64,000 nucleotides of DNA from Brevibacterium sp. W7.2 (GCF_018137945.1 NZ_CP073089.1:310001-374000), one strand, 5' to 3'; counted from the stretch's first letter, positions 8,736 through 18,193 are shown. Notes: a model not told the origin generated them from the sequence alone. Made by a program: numbers and translations.

Positions 8736-8905
8736 GGGTGTTCGGAGGTGGTGGTGCGGGGTCGGTGTTGGGGTCGGGAGGGAGCGCGAGTCGGGAGTTG
8801 GCGTCTGGGGTGGCGGGGAGTCGTGGGTGGAGGGGAGTCGAGGATGGATGCGGAGTCTGGAGATGGGCGAGGCCGGGACGGAACTGCTCGGAGCTCAGGG
8901 GCGGG

Positions 8906-9014
8906 GCGGTCGGCGCAGCGAACCGAGGGTGAGTGCGGTGGCCCAGGGGCGGACGCGGCGGTGGGTGCGGCGGACCGGGACGGTGGGCGCGGTCGGCGCG
9001 GCGAACCGAGGGTG
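8906..9014. repeat. 26-nt direct repeat, copies at 8906-8931 and 8989-9014
   Basis: Both copies start GCGGTCGGCGC and end AACCGAGGGTG, with 25 of 26 positions identical. They are separated by 57 nt of G-rich sequence. Confidence 0.8.
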
Positions 9015-9172
9015 CGGTCGGCGTGGGGCGGTGATGTCGGGTGAAGTCGTTGCGAGTTCGATGAATTCCCGACCGCGTACGTCCGTGACCAGCGACTTCT
9101 GTCGGCAGGCGGAAATCACTGAGTGAATGAATTCATTGTGAAAAAAAGATCGAATAAATTGGGAACAGACTG

Positions 9173-9201
9173 TTGTGCATGTCACACTCGCGGAGTAGAA
9201 T
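9173..9201 (+). promoter_or_regulatory. Promoter of the HNH gene (TTGTGC-17-TAGAAT)
   Basis: TTGTGC at 9173-9178 and TAGAAT at 9196-9201 are separated by 17 nt, inside an AT-rich island. The expected start of transcription near 9208 leaves a leader of roughly 35 nt. Confidence 0.65.
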
Positions 9202-9242
9202 CAGACCAACAACGATGAGCGTTGGCGAACGGATCAGGAGTC

Positions 9243-11672
9243 ATGACACTCACCCCGGACAGGCAGAACCACGGGAACGGCGACCGTGCCCGTACGTCGC
9301 CTGCGGGGAAGCGGGGATCCGCGTCGAAGCGACCGGGTTCATCTGGGCCGAGTTCTTCTGGGCCGGGTTCATCTGGACCGGGGTCATCCGCAGGCGGCTC
9401 GAGTCGACCGACCGGAGCTCCGGAATCGCTGTTCGACCAGCTCAGGGATGCCGGACTCGACCTCAGCGGCAGCATCCACGCCGAACTCTTCGAGGAGATC
9501 CCGGCCGTACCGGAAGCTGAGGGTCCAGCGTCGCCTGAGACGTCGATCGCTGAGGCTTCGATCCAGGAGACTCCGGTCGAGGGGGCTCCGTTCGATGGGA
9601 ATCCGGTCGGCGAGGTTCCCGTCGTTGACGCTCACATCGACGAGGCTCAGATCGGCGAGGCTCAAAGTGATGCGACTCCGGCCGGGGAAGCCCCCGGCGC
9701 TGAGGAGCCCGATGACTCTCCCGGTGCCAACGATCCCGATGACTATGGGCATCGCCGCAGCGCAGCGCTCGCGGCCGACGTCTCGGCGCTGTCGGTCGAC
9801 GAAGACGTAATCGGCCCGGGACCCATCGATGACGACGACCCGGCTGCGGCGGTCGCCGACATGGCTGACACGGGGAACGTCATCTCCGCCTCGCAGAATG
9901 CCACGCTCGACACGGGGAACGCCACGTCTGACTCGACGCGCTCTATGCCGGACACGAGGAAGCTGAGCCGGCATCCGCTGCTCACCGATGCGGCCTGGTC
10001 CCGTCTGTCCGAGTTCGCGCCCGAAGTCCTCGACAGCATCACGAACCTGACCCGGCTCGAAAGCGAAGTCCGCACCTTCGAACGGCCGGTGGGCCCCGAC
10101 GACGCGGTGATCCTCGCCGATGCGCTCGAAGCGATCAACCGCGTCAACGCCTCACTCAACGCCGTCACCCTCGCCATCTTCCAGCGAGTCGGAGTGCCCA
10201 CGGACTTCGGCGCGAAGACGACGAAGGCACTCGTCAAGGATCGTTTGGGACTGTCGGACCAGGAGGCCTATCGGCGCACCGAGGCGGCGAACAACCTCGG
10301 CGGACGCGTCGACCTCTCCGGTCAGCCGATGCCGCCGCTGGCCCCCAAGGCCGCAGACGGCCTCCACGAGGGAGTCCTGTCGGCGAACCAGGCGGCGGTC
10401 ATCGCCGAATGCATGAAACGACTGCCTGCCTGGGTGAGCGCCGAACTGCGGGCCGAGACCGAGGAGCGACTGGTCAAGGAAGCGCCCAACGTCCGCGTCT
10501 CCGACCTGCGCGAGATCTTCCAGCGCATGCTCGACATCATCGACCCCGACGGCAAGGAGCCGTCCGAGGGACGCGACCGGTCGGACTACTCGGTTCATCT
10601 GCGCGCTCGCCGCAACGGTGACTGGGAGCTGTCGGGTCGGCTCGACCCGATCACCGGCGGCCTGCTCAACGGCCTGCTGACCTCGAGAATCGAGTCATGC
10701 CGGACAACCGGCGAGCAGGGCGGCGCGGATGCAGCGAGCGGTCAGGGCGACGCCGGCAGGAATGGCGACGCCGGCAGGAATGACGACCCCACCAGTGATC
10801 GCGATGCCAGCCGAGATGGCGGCCTCGGCAGCAGCGGGTTCCCCGGCACCGAGGCGGCCGGCGAGGAGTCACCCAGCGCCTTCGACGTGCTCGATGCGGT
10901 GCTCTCCGGCGACCGGCACGATGCGCCGCTGTTCGCTCAGGACGGCACCGGCCAGCGACTTCCGGGCACGGGCACCAGTGCCGATGCCTCGGGAGGAACG
11001 GCTGCGATGGCAGGTCACGGCGGTGCGGACGGCAGCGCCTATGGAGTGCGCAGCGACGGCACGACGGTGAGCACGATCGACGCTCAGCCCTCGGCCCGCC
11101 GGTGGATCTACGAACGATTCGCCTCCCTGATCGGCAAGATCGAGATGAATCGCCCGAATTCGGGCGCGAGGTACTCGCTCGTCGTCACGGCGAAGGCCGA
11201 GGATCTCGCCTCGAGAACTGGCCAGGGCAAGACCGGCACCGAGAATCCGGTGCCGATGTCCGAACTCACCTCCTCCGGACTCAACGGCAGAGTGTTCTTC
11301 CACCTCATGAGCGACTCGGCCAAGACGGTGCAGGTCGCCACCGAGAAGCGCTTCGCCGACGAGAAGCAGACGGCGATCATCACGGCGAGGGATATGGGAT
11401 GCACTTTCCCGGGCTGCGATGCACCGCCGGGGTGGTGCGAAGTCCACCACATCGTGCCGTGGATCGACAACGGCATCACCGACATCAACAACCTCACACT
11501 GGCCTGCGGAGCACACCACCATCTCATCGACAGATCCGATTGGCACGCAGTGATGCTCACCAGCGGGCAGCCGGCGTGGGTGCCACCCGCCTCGATCGAC
11601 CCGGAGCGACGCCCCATCCTCCATGCGAAGTTCGTCGCCCAGGGGATCATCGACACGCTCTTCGACGGCTGA
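9243..11672 (+). CDS. DUF222 / HNH endonuclease domain protein with low-complexity insertions
   Basis: 809 residues from the ATG at 9243 (an in-frame TTG at 9222 is the alternative; AGGAG sits only 2 nt before the ATG). Residues 1 to about 240 are low complexity: a Gly/Pro/Ser stretch, then Glu/Ala/Pro-rich repeats. The DUF222 domain follows. A second Gly/Asp/Ser-rich insertion lies in its middle. The HNH nuclease motif is near the C-terminus: CTFPGCDAP, then CEVHHIVPW, then NLTLACGAHHHLI. Such proteins are abundant and often multi-copy in actinobacteria (13E12-repeat type). Their role is not firmly established, and mobility or DNA cleavage is inferred from the motif. Confidence 0.88.
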   Translation: MTLTPDRQNHGNGDRARTSPAGKRGSASKRPGSSGPSSSGPGSSGPGSSAGGSSRPTGAPESLFDQLRDAGLDLSGSIHAELFEEIPAVPEAEGPASPETSIAEASIQETPVEGAPFDGNPVGEVPVVDAHIDEAQIGEAQSDATPAGEAPGAEEPDDSPGANDPDDYGHRRSAALAADVSALSVDEDVIGPGPIDDDDPAAAVADMADTGNVISASQNATLDTGNATSDSTRSMPDTRKLSRHPLLTDAAWSRLSEFAPEVLDSITNLTRLESEVRTFERPVGPDDAVILADALEAINRVNASLNAVTLAIFQRVGVPTDFGAKTTKALVKDRLGLSDQEAYRRTEAANNLGGRVDLSGQPMPPLAPKAADGLHEGVLSANQAAVIAECMKRLPAWVSAELRAETEERLVKEAPNVRVSDLREIFQRMLDIIDPDGKEPSEGRDRSDYSVHLRARRNGDWELSGRLDPITGGLLNGLLTSRIESCRTTGEQGGADAASGQGDAGRNGDAGRNDDPTSDRDASRDGGLGSSGFPGTEAAGEESPSAFDVLDAVLSGDRHDAPLFAQDGTGQRLPGTGTSADASGGTAAMAGHGGADGSAYGVRSDGTTVSTIDAQPSARRWIYERFASLIGKIEMNRPNSGARYSLVVTAKAEDLASRTGQGKTGTENPVPMSELTSSGLNGRVFFHLMSDSAKTVQVATEKRFADEKQTAIITARDMGCTFPGCDAPPGWCEVHHIVPWIDNGITDINNLTLACGAHHHLIDRSDWHAVMLTSGQPAWVPPASIDPERRPILHAKFVAQGIIDTLFDG

Positions 11673-11738
11673 GCGGTCACGGGTTCGCTCTGCGGAACGG
11701 TTTGAGCGATCCCGTCCTGCAGGCATACCGTGAGGACC

Positions 11739-12917
11739 ATGAGCACCGGTGAGCCGAACGCGACGAGCAACCGGCGCACCATCGTTGCAGTGTTCCTTGC
11801 CGGCATCTCGGTCTTCCTCGTCCTCTACGAGACCCAGGGCCTCATCCCCGCCATCCGCGAGGCGTACTCGATCGACACCCCCACCGCGAGCCTCACGGTC
11901 TCGGCGACGAACGTCGCCATGGCCTGCTTCCTCATCCCGTTCTCACTGCTCGCCTCCCGCATCGGCCACGCCCGGCAGATCGTCGGCGGCGTCATCCTCG
12001 CCGCAGTCCTCGCCCTCATCCTGCCGTTCACCCCCAACCCCGAACTGCTCATCACCGTCCGCTTCCTCCAAGGCGTGGCGATCGCCTCGGTGCCGGCCAC
12101 CGCGATGGCCTACCTGTCACTGCGGCTTCCGCCCTCGGCTCTGCCCGGCGCGATCGGCGTCTACATCGCCGGGAACACGATCGGCGGCCTGTGCTCCCGG
12201 CTGCTCACCGGACTCGCCGCCGAAGTCCTCGGCTGGCACGGCGGCCTCGCCTTCACCGCAGCGGTCGCGCTCGCCATCGGACTCATCGTCGTCTGGCTCC
12301 TCCGCGGCGACATGGTCCGACCCGAGTCCGATACGACTCCGCGCGACACGACCCGATCGCCTCGACGAACCCCGAGCGGACTGTGGGGAATCTACCTCAC
12401 CGGGTTCCTCTGCATGATCGTCTTCGGTGGCTCCTTCACAATGCTCGGCTCCCGACTCCAACAGGACCCGTGGAACCTCAGCGAGGGCACCGTCGCCCTC
12501 TTCTTCCTCATCTACCTCGTCGGCACCGTCGTGACGACGTACTACGGTCGCCTCGCCGTGGCCTTCACCCGCCGTCGCCTCACGCTCATCGGCATGGCCA
12601 CCGCGATCATCGGCGCCTGCCTCACCCTCGTCGACTCCCTCCCGCTCATCGTCATCGGCATGTCGCTGCTCACCGGCGGCTTCTTCCTCGGCCACACCGG
12701 CGCCTCGGCCGCCGCGAGCACCGCCCGACCCGGCGTCGACACCACGCGGTCCTCCGCCATCTACCTCACCGTCTACTACCTCGGCACGAGCCTCGGGGCC
12801 TGGCTCTCCGCCGTGCTCTTCACCGACTTCGCCTGGCCGGGCGTCGTCGGCATGTGTCTGACCTCCCTGGTCGCCGTGATCGTGCTCACCCTTGTAGGGT
12901 TCAGACAACGCCAGTGA
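11739..12917 (+). CDS. MFS transporter (YnfM/CynX-like efflux family)
   Basis: 392 residues with about 12 hydrophobic segments and the usual loop between helices 6 and 7 (Arg/Asp/Thr-rich, about residues 200-215). ASRIGHARQIVGG after helix 2 is a degenerate MFS motif A. The start ATG at 11739 has GAGG 4 nt upstream; a GTG 9 nt earlier is possible. The gene ends 11 nt before the enoyl-CoA hydratase, so the two are likely co-transcribed. The substrate is unknown. Confidence 0.82.
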   Translation: MSTGEPNATSNRRTIVAVFLAGISVFLVLYETQGLIPAIREAYSIDTPTASLTVSATNVAMACFLIPFSLLASRIGHARQIVGGVILAAVLALILPFTPNPELLITVRFLQGVAIASVPATAMAYLSLRLPPSALPGAIGVYIAGNTIGGLCSRLLTGLAAEVLGWHGGLAFTAAVALAIGLIVVWLLRGDMVRPESDTTPRDTTRSPRRTPSGLWGIYLTGFLCMIVFGGSFTMLGSRLQQDPWNLSEGTVALFFLIYLVGTVVTTYYGRLAVAFTRRRLTLIGMATAIIGACLTLVDSLPLIVIGMSLLTGGFFLGHTGASAAASTARPGVDTTRSSAIYLTVYYLGTSLGAWLSAVLFTDFAWPGVVGMCLTSLVAVIVLTLVGFRQRQ

Positions 12918-12928
12918 AAGGATCCTCG

Positions 12929-13720
12929 ATGCCCCAGATCGTCCATTCCATCGCCGACGGCGTCGCCCACGTCGAGATCGACCGCGCCGACAAACTCAAC
13001 TCCCTGACCAGGGACGTCTTCGAGGAGCTCGTCGAGGTCGGTCTCCACCTCAGCACGCTCCCCGAGGTGCGCGCGATCGTCCTCTCCGGCCGCGGGCGCG
13101 CCTTCAGCGCAGGTCTCGACCTCGCAGAGATGGCCCGGATCGCCGAGGAGGGACCCAGTGGCATCGGCGCCGACGGTGACCTCCTCGGTTCAGCCCGAGC
13201 ACTCGCTCAGAAGGCCGTGCACGTGTGGTCCCTCGTCGAGGTGCCCGTCATCGCCGCGGTCACCGGGCCCGCCCTCGGCGGGGGCATGCAGATCGCCCTC
13301 GGCGCCGACATCCGAGTCGCGAGCCCCGACTCCCAGTTCTCGCTCATGGAGATCAAATGGGGGATCATCCCCGACATGTGCGGCACCCAGCTGCTGCCCC
13401 GTCTCGTCGGCCCCGGCATGGCGAAGAAGCTCATCGTCACCGGTGAGGCGATCGGCGGCGTCGAGGCGCAGCGGATCGGACTCGTCGAGGAGCTCGCCGA
13501 GGACCCGATCGCCAGAGCCCTCGAGCTGGCCGCCGACATCGCCGCGAAGTCCCGTCAGGCGCTCGTGTGGTCGAAGCGCCTCGTCGACCTCTCCTACTCT
13601 GTCCCCTTCGCCGAGGGACTCGCCGCCGAACAGCAGGCGCTCTCCGAACTCCTCGGCTCGGACGAACAGCGCAGGGTCGTCGAAGAGCGCCTCACCAGCA
13701 TGCGGGCCTCCCGCCGCTGA
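12929..13720 (+). CDS. Enoyl-CoA hydratase/isomerase (crotonase) family protein
   Basis: 263 residues. The oxyanion-hole motifs are GRGRAFSAGLDL (first) and GPALGGGMQIALGAD (second). The two usual hydratase glutamates are not obvious: the second conserved region reads EIKWGIIPDMCGTQLLPRLVG, with Asp at the position of one of them, a pattern seen in isomerase-like or uncharacterised crotonases. The start ATG has GAAAGGA upstream and follows the MFS gene by 11 nt. The reaction could be hydration or double-bond isomerisation of an acyl-CoA. Confidence 0.82.
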   Translation: MPQIVHSIADGVAHVEIDRADKLNSLTRDVFEELVEVGLHLSTLPEVRAIVLSGRGRAFSAGLDLAEMARIAEEGPSGIGADGDLLGSARALAQKAVHVWSLVEVPVIAAVTGPALGGGMQIALGADIRVASPDSQFSLMEIKWGIIPDMCGTQLLPRLVGPGMAKKLIVTGEAIGGVEAQRIGLVEELAEDPIARALELAADIAAKSRQALVWSKRLVDLSYSVPFAEGLAAEQQALSELLGSDEQRRVVEERLTSMRASRR

Positions 13721-13733
13721 ATCGAAGCCTGGC

Positions 13734-14342
13734 TCAGCGTGCCTCGTCCGGGCGCACGACGTCGATGGCGCGGGGCCCTGCCGTGACCGCTGCGGCGGAG
13801 GCGAAGGTCGCCAGCTCGCTGAGCAGGACGAACGTGGGACGCATGAGCTTGAGCTCGCCGGCCGACTCAGCGGCGAGGAGCGCCGCGACCGACAGCCACT
13901 CGCTCGTGTGCGCCTCGGTCGTGACATGCTGCGGGGCCAGCGCATCATCGGCGGCCATGACGTAGAAGTACGTGTCGAAGCGCTTCGGCTGTCCGAGCGG
14001 GGTCACCCAGTTCGCCCACGGTGTGAGCGCATTCGGGTCGATGACGGCACCCGTCTCCTCGGCGACCTCACGGACCGCGGTCGCGATGAGGACCCGCCAA
14101 TCGTCGATCGTGGAATCCTGCCACGCCGCCCGGTGGAGCTCGGGGTCGGAGACGATGACCGCCTCGGCGCCGGCGACATCGACGGGATCGACACGGCCGC
14201 CGGGGAAGACGACGACACCGGCGGCGAAATCCATCGTCGAGACCCGGTGCTGGACGAAGACCTCGAGTCCGGACTCGCCGTCCCTGACCATGATCACGCT
14301 CACGGCTGGACGGATGGGGACGGCGGTGGGATCGACGGTCAT
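13734..14342 (-). CDS. Nudix hydrolase with extended Nudix loop
   Basis: 202 residues from the ATG at 14342, which has GAAGGTG 9 nt upstream; a GTG at 14354 would add four residues. The Nudix signature is split: FPGGR at residues 46-50, then about 40 extra residues, then REVAEETG at 91-98. This long spacing is characteristic of the NUDT7/NUDT19-like subgroup, which hydrolyses CoA or acyl-CoA derivatives. The C-terminal half has the helical arrangement of that subgroup. A minus-strand GATAAT box lies at 14383-14378. It is transcribed away from cardiolipin synthase. Confidence 0.8.
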   Translation of the reverse strand: MTVDPTAVPIRPAVSVIMVRDGESGLEVFVQHRVSTMDFAAGVVVFPGGRVDPVDVAGAEAVIVSDPELHRAAWQDSTIDDWRVLIATAVREVAEETGAVIDPNALTPWANWVTPLGQPKRFDTYFYVMAADDALAPQHVTTEAHTSEWLSVAALLAAESAGELKLMRPTFVLLSELATFASAAAVTAGPRAIDVVRPDEAR

Positions 14343-14484
14343 AGCAGTGGACACCTTCGGTCGGGGCTGGTCATCACATTATCGCGCGTTCGCACCGCGG
14401 ATCGGCAGGGTGACCTTGCGCGATACGATGAGGAAGTCAGAGCCGCCCCGGCGGCCGGAGTGCCAGGCGGAGGAGGTGATCGAC

Positions 14485-15972
14485 GTGGAGGTCTACCCTC
14501 TCTTCACCGTCGACAGCGCCTGGCCGAACTGGCTGATCTTCCTCCTCTTCGCCGTCGACCTCCTCATCCGGATCATCGCGCTCGGGTGGATCCCGCACAA
14601 CCGCCGCCCGTCGGTGGCGCTCGGCTGGCTGCTCGCGATCTTCCTCATCCCCTATGTCGGGCTGCTCGCGTTCCTCCTGCTCGGCTCGTCGAAGCTGCCC
14701 AAGCATCGGCGGAAGAAGCAGACCGTCATCAACGACATCATCCGCGAGGAGTCGAACGAACAGGCGATCGTCGGCGAGCACAGCCACCTGCCCGAACCCC
14801 TGGCGACGGCGGCCCAGCTCAACTTCGACCTCGGCGCCCTGCCGATGACCCACGGCAATGCGTTCATCCTGCACACGGACAACCACGAGTGCATGGAGGC
14901 GATGGCCGACGCCATCGACGCCGCCCACGACTACGTCCACTTCGAGTTCTACATCGTCGCCATCGACGCGACGACGAAACGGCTCATCGACTCCCTCTTC
15001 AACGCCCACGCGCGGGGAGTGCGGGTGCGGATCCTCATCGACCACCTCGGGTCGATCGGGTATCCGGGCTATTCGGAGCTCGTCAAACGGCTCGACTCGT
15101 CGGGGATACCGTGGCGCCGCGCCCTCCCGATCCGCCCCTGGCGAGGCGAGTATCAGCGGCCTGACCTGCGCAATCATCGCAAGATCCTCGTCGTCGACGG
15201 GGTCAGGGCGTTCACCGGTTCGCAGAACATCATCGACCGCTCGTACAACAAGGCCCGCAACCGGCGGAAGGGCTTCCAGTGGATGGATCTCTCCCTCGAA
15301 TGCGAGGGGCCGGTCGTCGACGAACTCGACGCGGTCTTCACCACGGACTGGTATTCGGAGACCGACGAGCTCTTCGACGAGTCCGCGCAGCTCGAACTCA
15401 ACGCCCCCATCAGCGGTGGCGCCCTCGCCCAGGTCGTCCCGTCCGGTCCCGGGTTCGAGGACGAGAACAACCTGCGACTGTTCAACCACCTCATCTACAA
15501 CGCCAACCGCACGGTCGTCGTGTGCTCCCCGTACTTCGTCCCCGACGAGTCGCTGCTCCACGCGCTGACGACGGAGGCGCGCTCAGGCGTCGACGTCCGC
15601 CTCTACGTCGGTGAGACGAGCGACCACTGGCTCACCCACCGCGCCCAGCAGTCGTACTACGACGAGCTCGTCCGCGCCGGGGTCCGCATCTTCATGTACC
15701 ACGCCCCGACCGTCCTCCACTCGAAGTTCCTCCTCATCGACGACGATGTGTCGATCATCGGGTCCTCGAACATGGACGAACGCTCGTTCGCGATGAACCT
15801 CGAGGTGACGATGTTCATCGTCGACAAGGAGTTCACGGCGCGGATGTACGCGCTCGAAGCCGAGGAGTACGCGCCGAACTCCGTCGAGCTCGACGCCGAG
15901 GAGTGGCGGAACCGGCCGCTGCACAAGAAGTACATCGAGAACGTCGCGCGCTTGACGAGCTCGCTGTTGTAG
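14485..15972 (+). CDS. cls: Cardiolipin synthase (phospholipase D superfamily)
   Basis: 495 residues. Two N-terminal hydrophobic segments anchor the protein in the membrane. There are two HxKxxxxD catalytic motifs, the first beginning at His231 (HRKILVVD) and the second at His412 (HSKFLLID). Both are followed by the GSQN or GSSN element typical of the family. It would condense two phosphatidylglycerol molecules, or PG with another phospholipid, to cardiolipin. The GTG at 14485 is favoured because GGCGGAGGAGG ends 8 nt upstream; an in-frame ATG at 14428 lacks such a site. Confidence 0.92.
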   Translation: MEVYPLFTVDSAWPNWLIFLLFAVDLLIRIIALGWIPHNRRPSVALGWLLAIFLIPYVGLLAFLLLGSSKLPKHRRKKQTVINDIIREESNEQAIVGEHSHLPEPLATAAQLNFDLGALPMTHGNAFILHTDNHECMEAMADAIDAAHDYVHFEFYIVAIDATTKRLIDSLFNAHARGVRVRILIDHLGSIGYPGYSELVKRLDSSGIPWRRALPIRPWRGEYQRPDLRNHRKILVVDGVRAFTGSQNIIDRSYNKARNRRKGFQWMDLSLECEGPVVDELDAVFTTDWYSETDELFDESAQLELNAPISGGALAQVVPSGPGFEDENNLRLFNHLIYNANRTVVVCSPYFVPDESLLHALTTEARSGVDVRLYVGETSDHWLTHRAQQSYYDELVRAGVRIFMYHAPTVLHSKFLLIDDDVSIIGSSNMDERSFAMNLEVTMFIVDKEFTARMYALEAEEYAPNSVELDAEEWRNRPLHKKYIENVARLTSSLL

Positions 15973-16061
15973 TCGCGGGCAGTGCGCTGCTCAAGGCGCT
16001 GCCAGTGTGCCGCTGTAGGCGCTGTCTGACGAGCTCGCCGCAGTAGACATTGGCAATACGA

Positions 16062-16094
16062 AGCGGCGGCTGCCTCGATGAGGCAACCGCCGCT
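16062..16094. terminator. Bidirectional hairpin between convergent genes
   Basis: AGCGGCGG-C-TGCCTC pairs with GAGGCA-A-CCGCCGCT around a 3-nt loop: 14 pairs with one mismatch. No T-run on either side. It sits between the stops of the cardiolipin synthase and YtxH-like genes. Confidence 0.7.
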
Positions 16095-16112
16095 ATCCTG
16101 CACTGAGCTCCG

Positions 16113-16769
16113 TCAGCTGCGGGCAGGTCCTTCGTCCTCGATCGAGCGCTCGGGGTCGGAGATGACATCGTTGACTCGCTTCGGCGTCGGGGTCGTGCCC
16201 CCGGCAGGCTTCGCGCTCGACCCAGCACTCGCGGTAGTTCCCGGAGTCGGCTTGGCGCCGGGCTTCGGCGAGGGAGTCGCGCCGCCTGCCGAGCTGCCGG
16301 CCGGTTTCGGCGTCGCGGCCGATCCGGACGTCGCCGAGCCGGGCGTGGAACCGGCCGTGGAACCGGTTCCGGTGGTCGGCTTCGAACCGCTGGTCGAGCC
16401 GGTTCCGGGCGTCACAGGCTTCGACGCCGCACCGGCAGCGGACGAACCAGCCGAGGCAGAACCGGCCGCGTTCGAACCCTTCGCCCCTGTCGAGCCGCTC
16501 GACGAGGGTCCGTCGTGTGCATCCTCGTCACCGTCGAGCTCCTGCGCTGCGGCGTTGACCTTGTCGGTCGCCGTCTGGACGGCATCGGCCACCGCCGGAG
16601 CCTTCTCGCGGATCGACTGGTTGGCCTTCTCGACCGTCTCCTGCACCTTCGGGTCGGTCCACAGCTCCTGCAACTGCGCCTTGAGCTTCTCGTAGCTCTG
16701 GCGGCCGGTCCGAGATCCGAGGACGTACCCGATTCCCAGTCCGGCCAGGAGAATCAATCGCTTCTTCAT
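16113..16769 (-). CDS. YtxH-like membrane-anchored protein with Ser/Gly/Pro/Thr-rich tail
   Basis: 218 residues. The N-terminus MKKRLILLAGLGIGYVLGSRTGRQSYE is the YtxH pattern: one short transmembrane helix, then GSRTGR and an amphipathic helical stretch to about residue 80. The remaining 120 or so residues are low complexity (Ser, Gly, Ala, Thr, Pro with Lys), probably disordered. The start is fixed by GAAGGAG upstream. The function of YtxH proteins is poorly known; general-stress association is family knowledge. Confidence 0.72.
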   Translation of the reverse strand: MKKRLILLAGLGIGYVLGSRTGRQSYEKLKAQLQELWTDPKVQETVEKANQSIREKAPAVADAVQTATDKVNAAAQELDGDEDAHDGPSSSGSTGAKGSNAAGSASAGSSAAGAASKPVTPGTGSTSGSKPTTGTGSTAGSTPGSATSGSAATPKPAGSSAGGATPSPKPGAKPTPGTTASAGSSAKPAGGTTPTPKRVNDVISDPERSIEDEGPARS

Positions 16770-16987
16770 GGTTGTGCTCTCCTTCGCTGCGTCGCAAATG
16801 TGTTCTGAGCCACCAGCCTATACCGACACACCGGGTCAGTGGTGAGGCAATTTCGCGCTGCGAGGTCGATCGCGCCACCGTCCGCCAGGGCAGGCGCGCA
16901 CTGCCGCGCACGGCGTCGATGGGGAAAAGCGACATTGCCGGAAAACTCCCAGCGTCAGCGGACTGTGTCCTCAGCGCAGCGACACCG

Positions 16988-18004
16988 TCACAGACTCGGC
17001 TGCTGCGTGATGCAGTGGATGCCGCCGCCGCGGGCGTAGAGCTCGCGGGCATCGACCCCGACCACGGTGCGACCCGGGTACACCCGCTCGAGGATCGCCT
17101 GCGCCTCGGCGTCCATCGGGTCATCGAACGTGCACGCGATGACTCCGCCGTTCGTCACGAGATGGTTGACGTAGGAGTAGTCGACCCAGCCCTCGTCGTC
17201 CTCGAGGATCTCCGGCGCCGGAATCGGCACGACCTCGAACGGCTGACCGTCGGCGGTCGTCTCGTTCGCGAAGAACTCCTTGAGCTGCTCACTGAACTCA
17301 TGGTCCGGATGCTCGGGATTGCGCTGATCGTGGACGAGGACGACACCGGGGCTCGGCATCGTCGCCACGATGTCGACGTGCCCGCGCGTGCCGAAGGTCT
17401 GATTGTCCCGGTGCAGCCCGTGATCGAGCCAGATGACCTTCTTCGCGCCGATCGTGCGGGCGAACTCGGCCTCGACATCGGCCTCGGTGAGCCCCGGATT
17501 CCGTCCCGGATCGAGCTGCACGCTGCGGGTGGCGAGCACCGTTCCGTGGCCATCGACGTGGATGCCGCCGCCTTCGTTGCGCAGCTGCGAGGAGATCACC
17601 GGAACGTCCGCGGCCTCGGCGACGAAGCGCCCGATGTGCTCATCGTTGTCCCACGTCGCCCACTCCTGCGCGCCCCAGCCGTTGAACACCCAGTCGACGG
17701 CCGCGAGCTTCCCCTCGTCGTCGACGACGAAGGTCGGGCCGATGTCGCGCATCCACGCATCGTCGAGTTCCGCAGTGACGATCTCGATGCCCTCGCCGAG
17801 GTGGCGCTTGGCGTGGTCGACCTGCGCCGGGGAGACGACGACGGTGACCGGGGTGAACTCACTGGCCGCATTGGCCACGGCCGCCCACGTCGTGCGCGCC
17901 GCCTCGGCGTCCTCCTCCGAGGCACCCAGCGCATAGCCCGAGGACGGGAACGCCATCCAGATGCGGTCGTGGGCGGCGGTCTCTGCCGGCATGCGGTACG
18001 TCAT
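16988..18004 (-). CDS. aguA: Agmatine deiminase / peptidylarginine-deiminase family
   Basis: 338 residues, the family's normal length. Conserved blocks include WMAFP near the N-terminus, DDAWMRDIGPTFV, EGGGIHVDGHGT and TFGTRGHVD. The nucleophile is Cys331 in GGGIHCITQQ. The enzyme hydrolyses agmatine to N-carbamoylputrescine and ammonia. A ribosome site (AGAGGT) precedes the ATG at 18004. No N-carbamoylputrescine amidase or other polyamine gene is adjacent, so specificity is inferred from the motifs alone. Confidence 0.87.
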   Translation of the reverse strand: MTYRMPAETAAHDRIWMAFPSSGYALGASEEDAEAARTTWAAVANAASEFTPVTVVVSPAQVDHAKRHLGEGIEIVTAELDDAWMRDIGPTFVVDDEGKLAAVDWVFNGWGAQEWATWDNDEHIGRFVAEAADVPVISSQLRNEGGGIHVDGHGTVLATRSVQLDPGRNPGLTEADVEAEFARTIGAKKVIWLDHGLHRDNQTFGTRGHVDIVATMPSPGVVLVHDQRNPEHPDHEFSEQLKEFFANETTADGQPFEVVPIPAPEILEDDEGWVDYSYVNHLVTNGGVIACTFDDPMDAEAQAILERVYPGRTVVGVDARELYARGGGIHCITQQPSL

Positions 18005-18102
18005 CGTCTACCTCTTCTGTGGTGCTCTCATCCGGAAATCTGGTGGTGCGACTGCGGACGCAGTGTGACTCCGAGTCTAGCGATCCTGCTCGCGGCAGGA
18101 CC

Positions 18103-18134
18103 TGCGGATTCCGCACCTGCCGACCCCGTATAGT
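18103..18134 (+). promoter_or_regulatory. Inverted repeat overlapping the -35 region of a TATAGT promoter
   Basis: TGCGGA-T-TCCGCA at 18103-18115 is a perfect inverted repeat. It lies at the -35 position for TATAGT (18129-18134), in the divergent interval between agmatine deiminase and the CoA-transferase gene. This suggests a repressor or activator site. Confidence 0.4.
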
Positions 18135-18193
18135 CGGGCGAGGAGATCAGTCCGGCAAGGGAGACCGACTGGCAGCGCCGAAGGGAGTCGCAC

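Larger units (their letters stand above)
8418..9242. other. Repeat-rich intergenic region upstream of the HNH gene
   Basis: No credible gene is seen in 825 nt. It contains five tandem units of about 19 nt (8487-8579), two tandem 22-nt units (8692-8735), and a strongly G-biased plus strand (8690-9050) with a 26-nt direct repeat. An AT-rich stretch (9115-9205) holds the HNH promoter. Confidence 0.6.
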
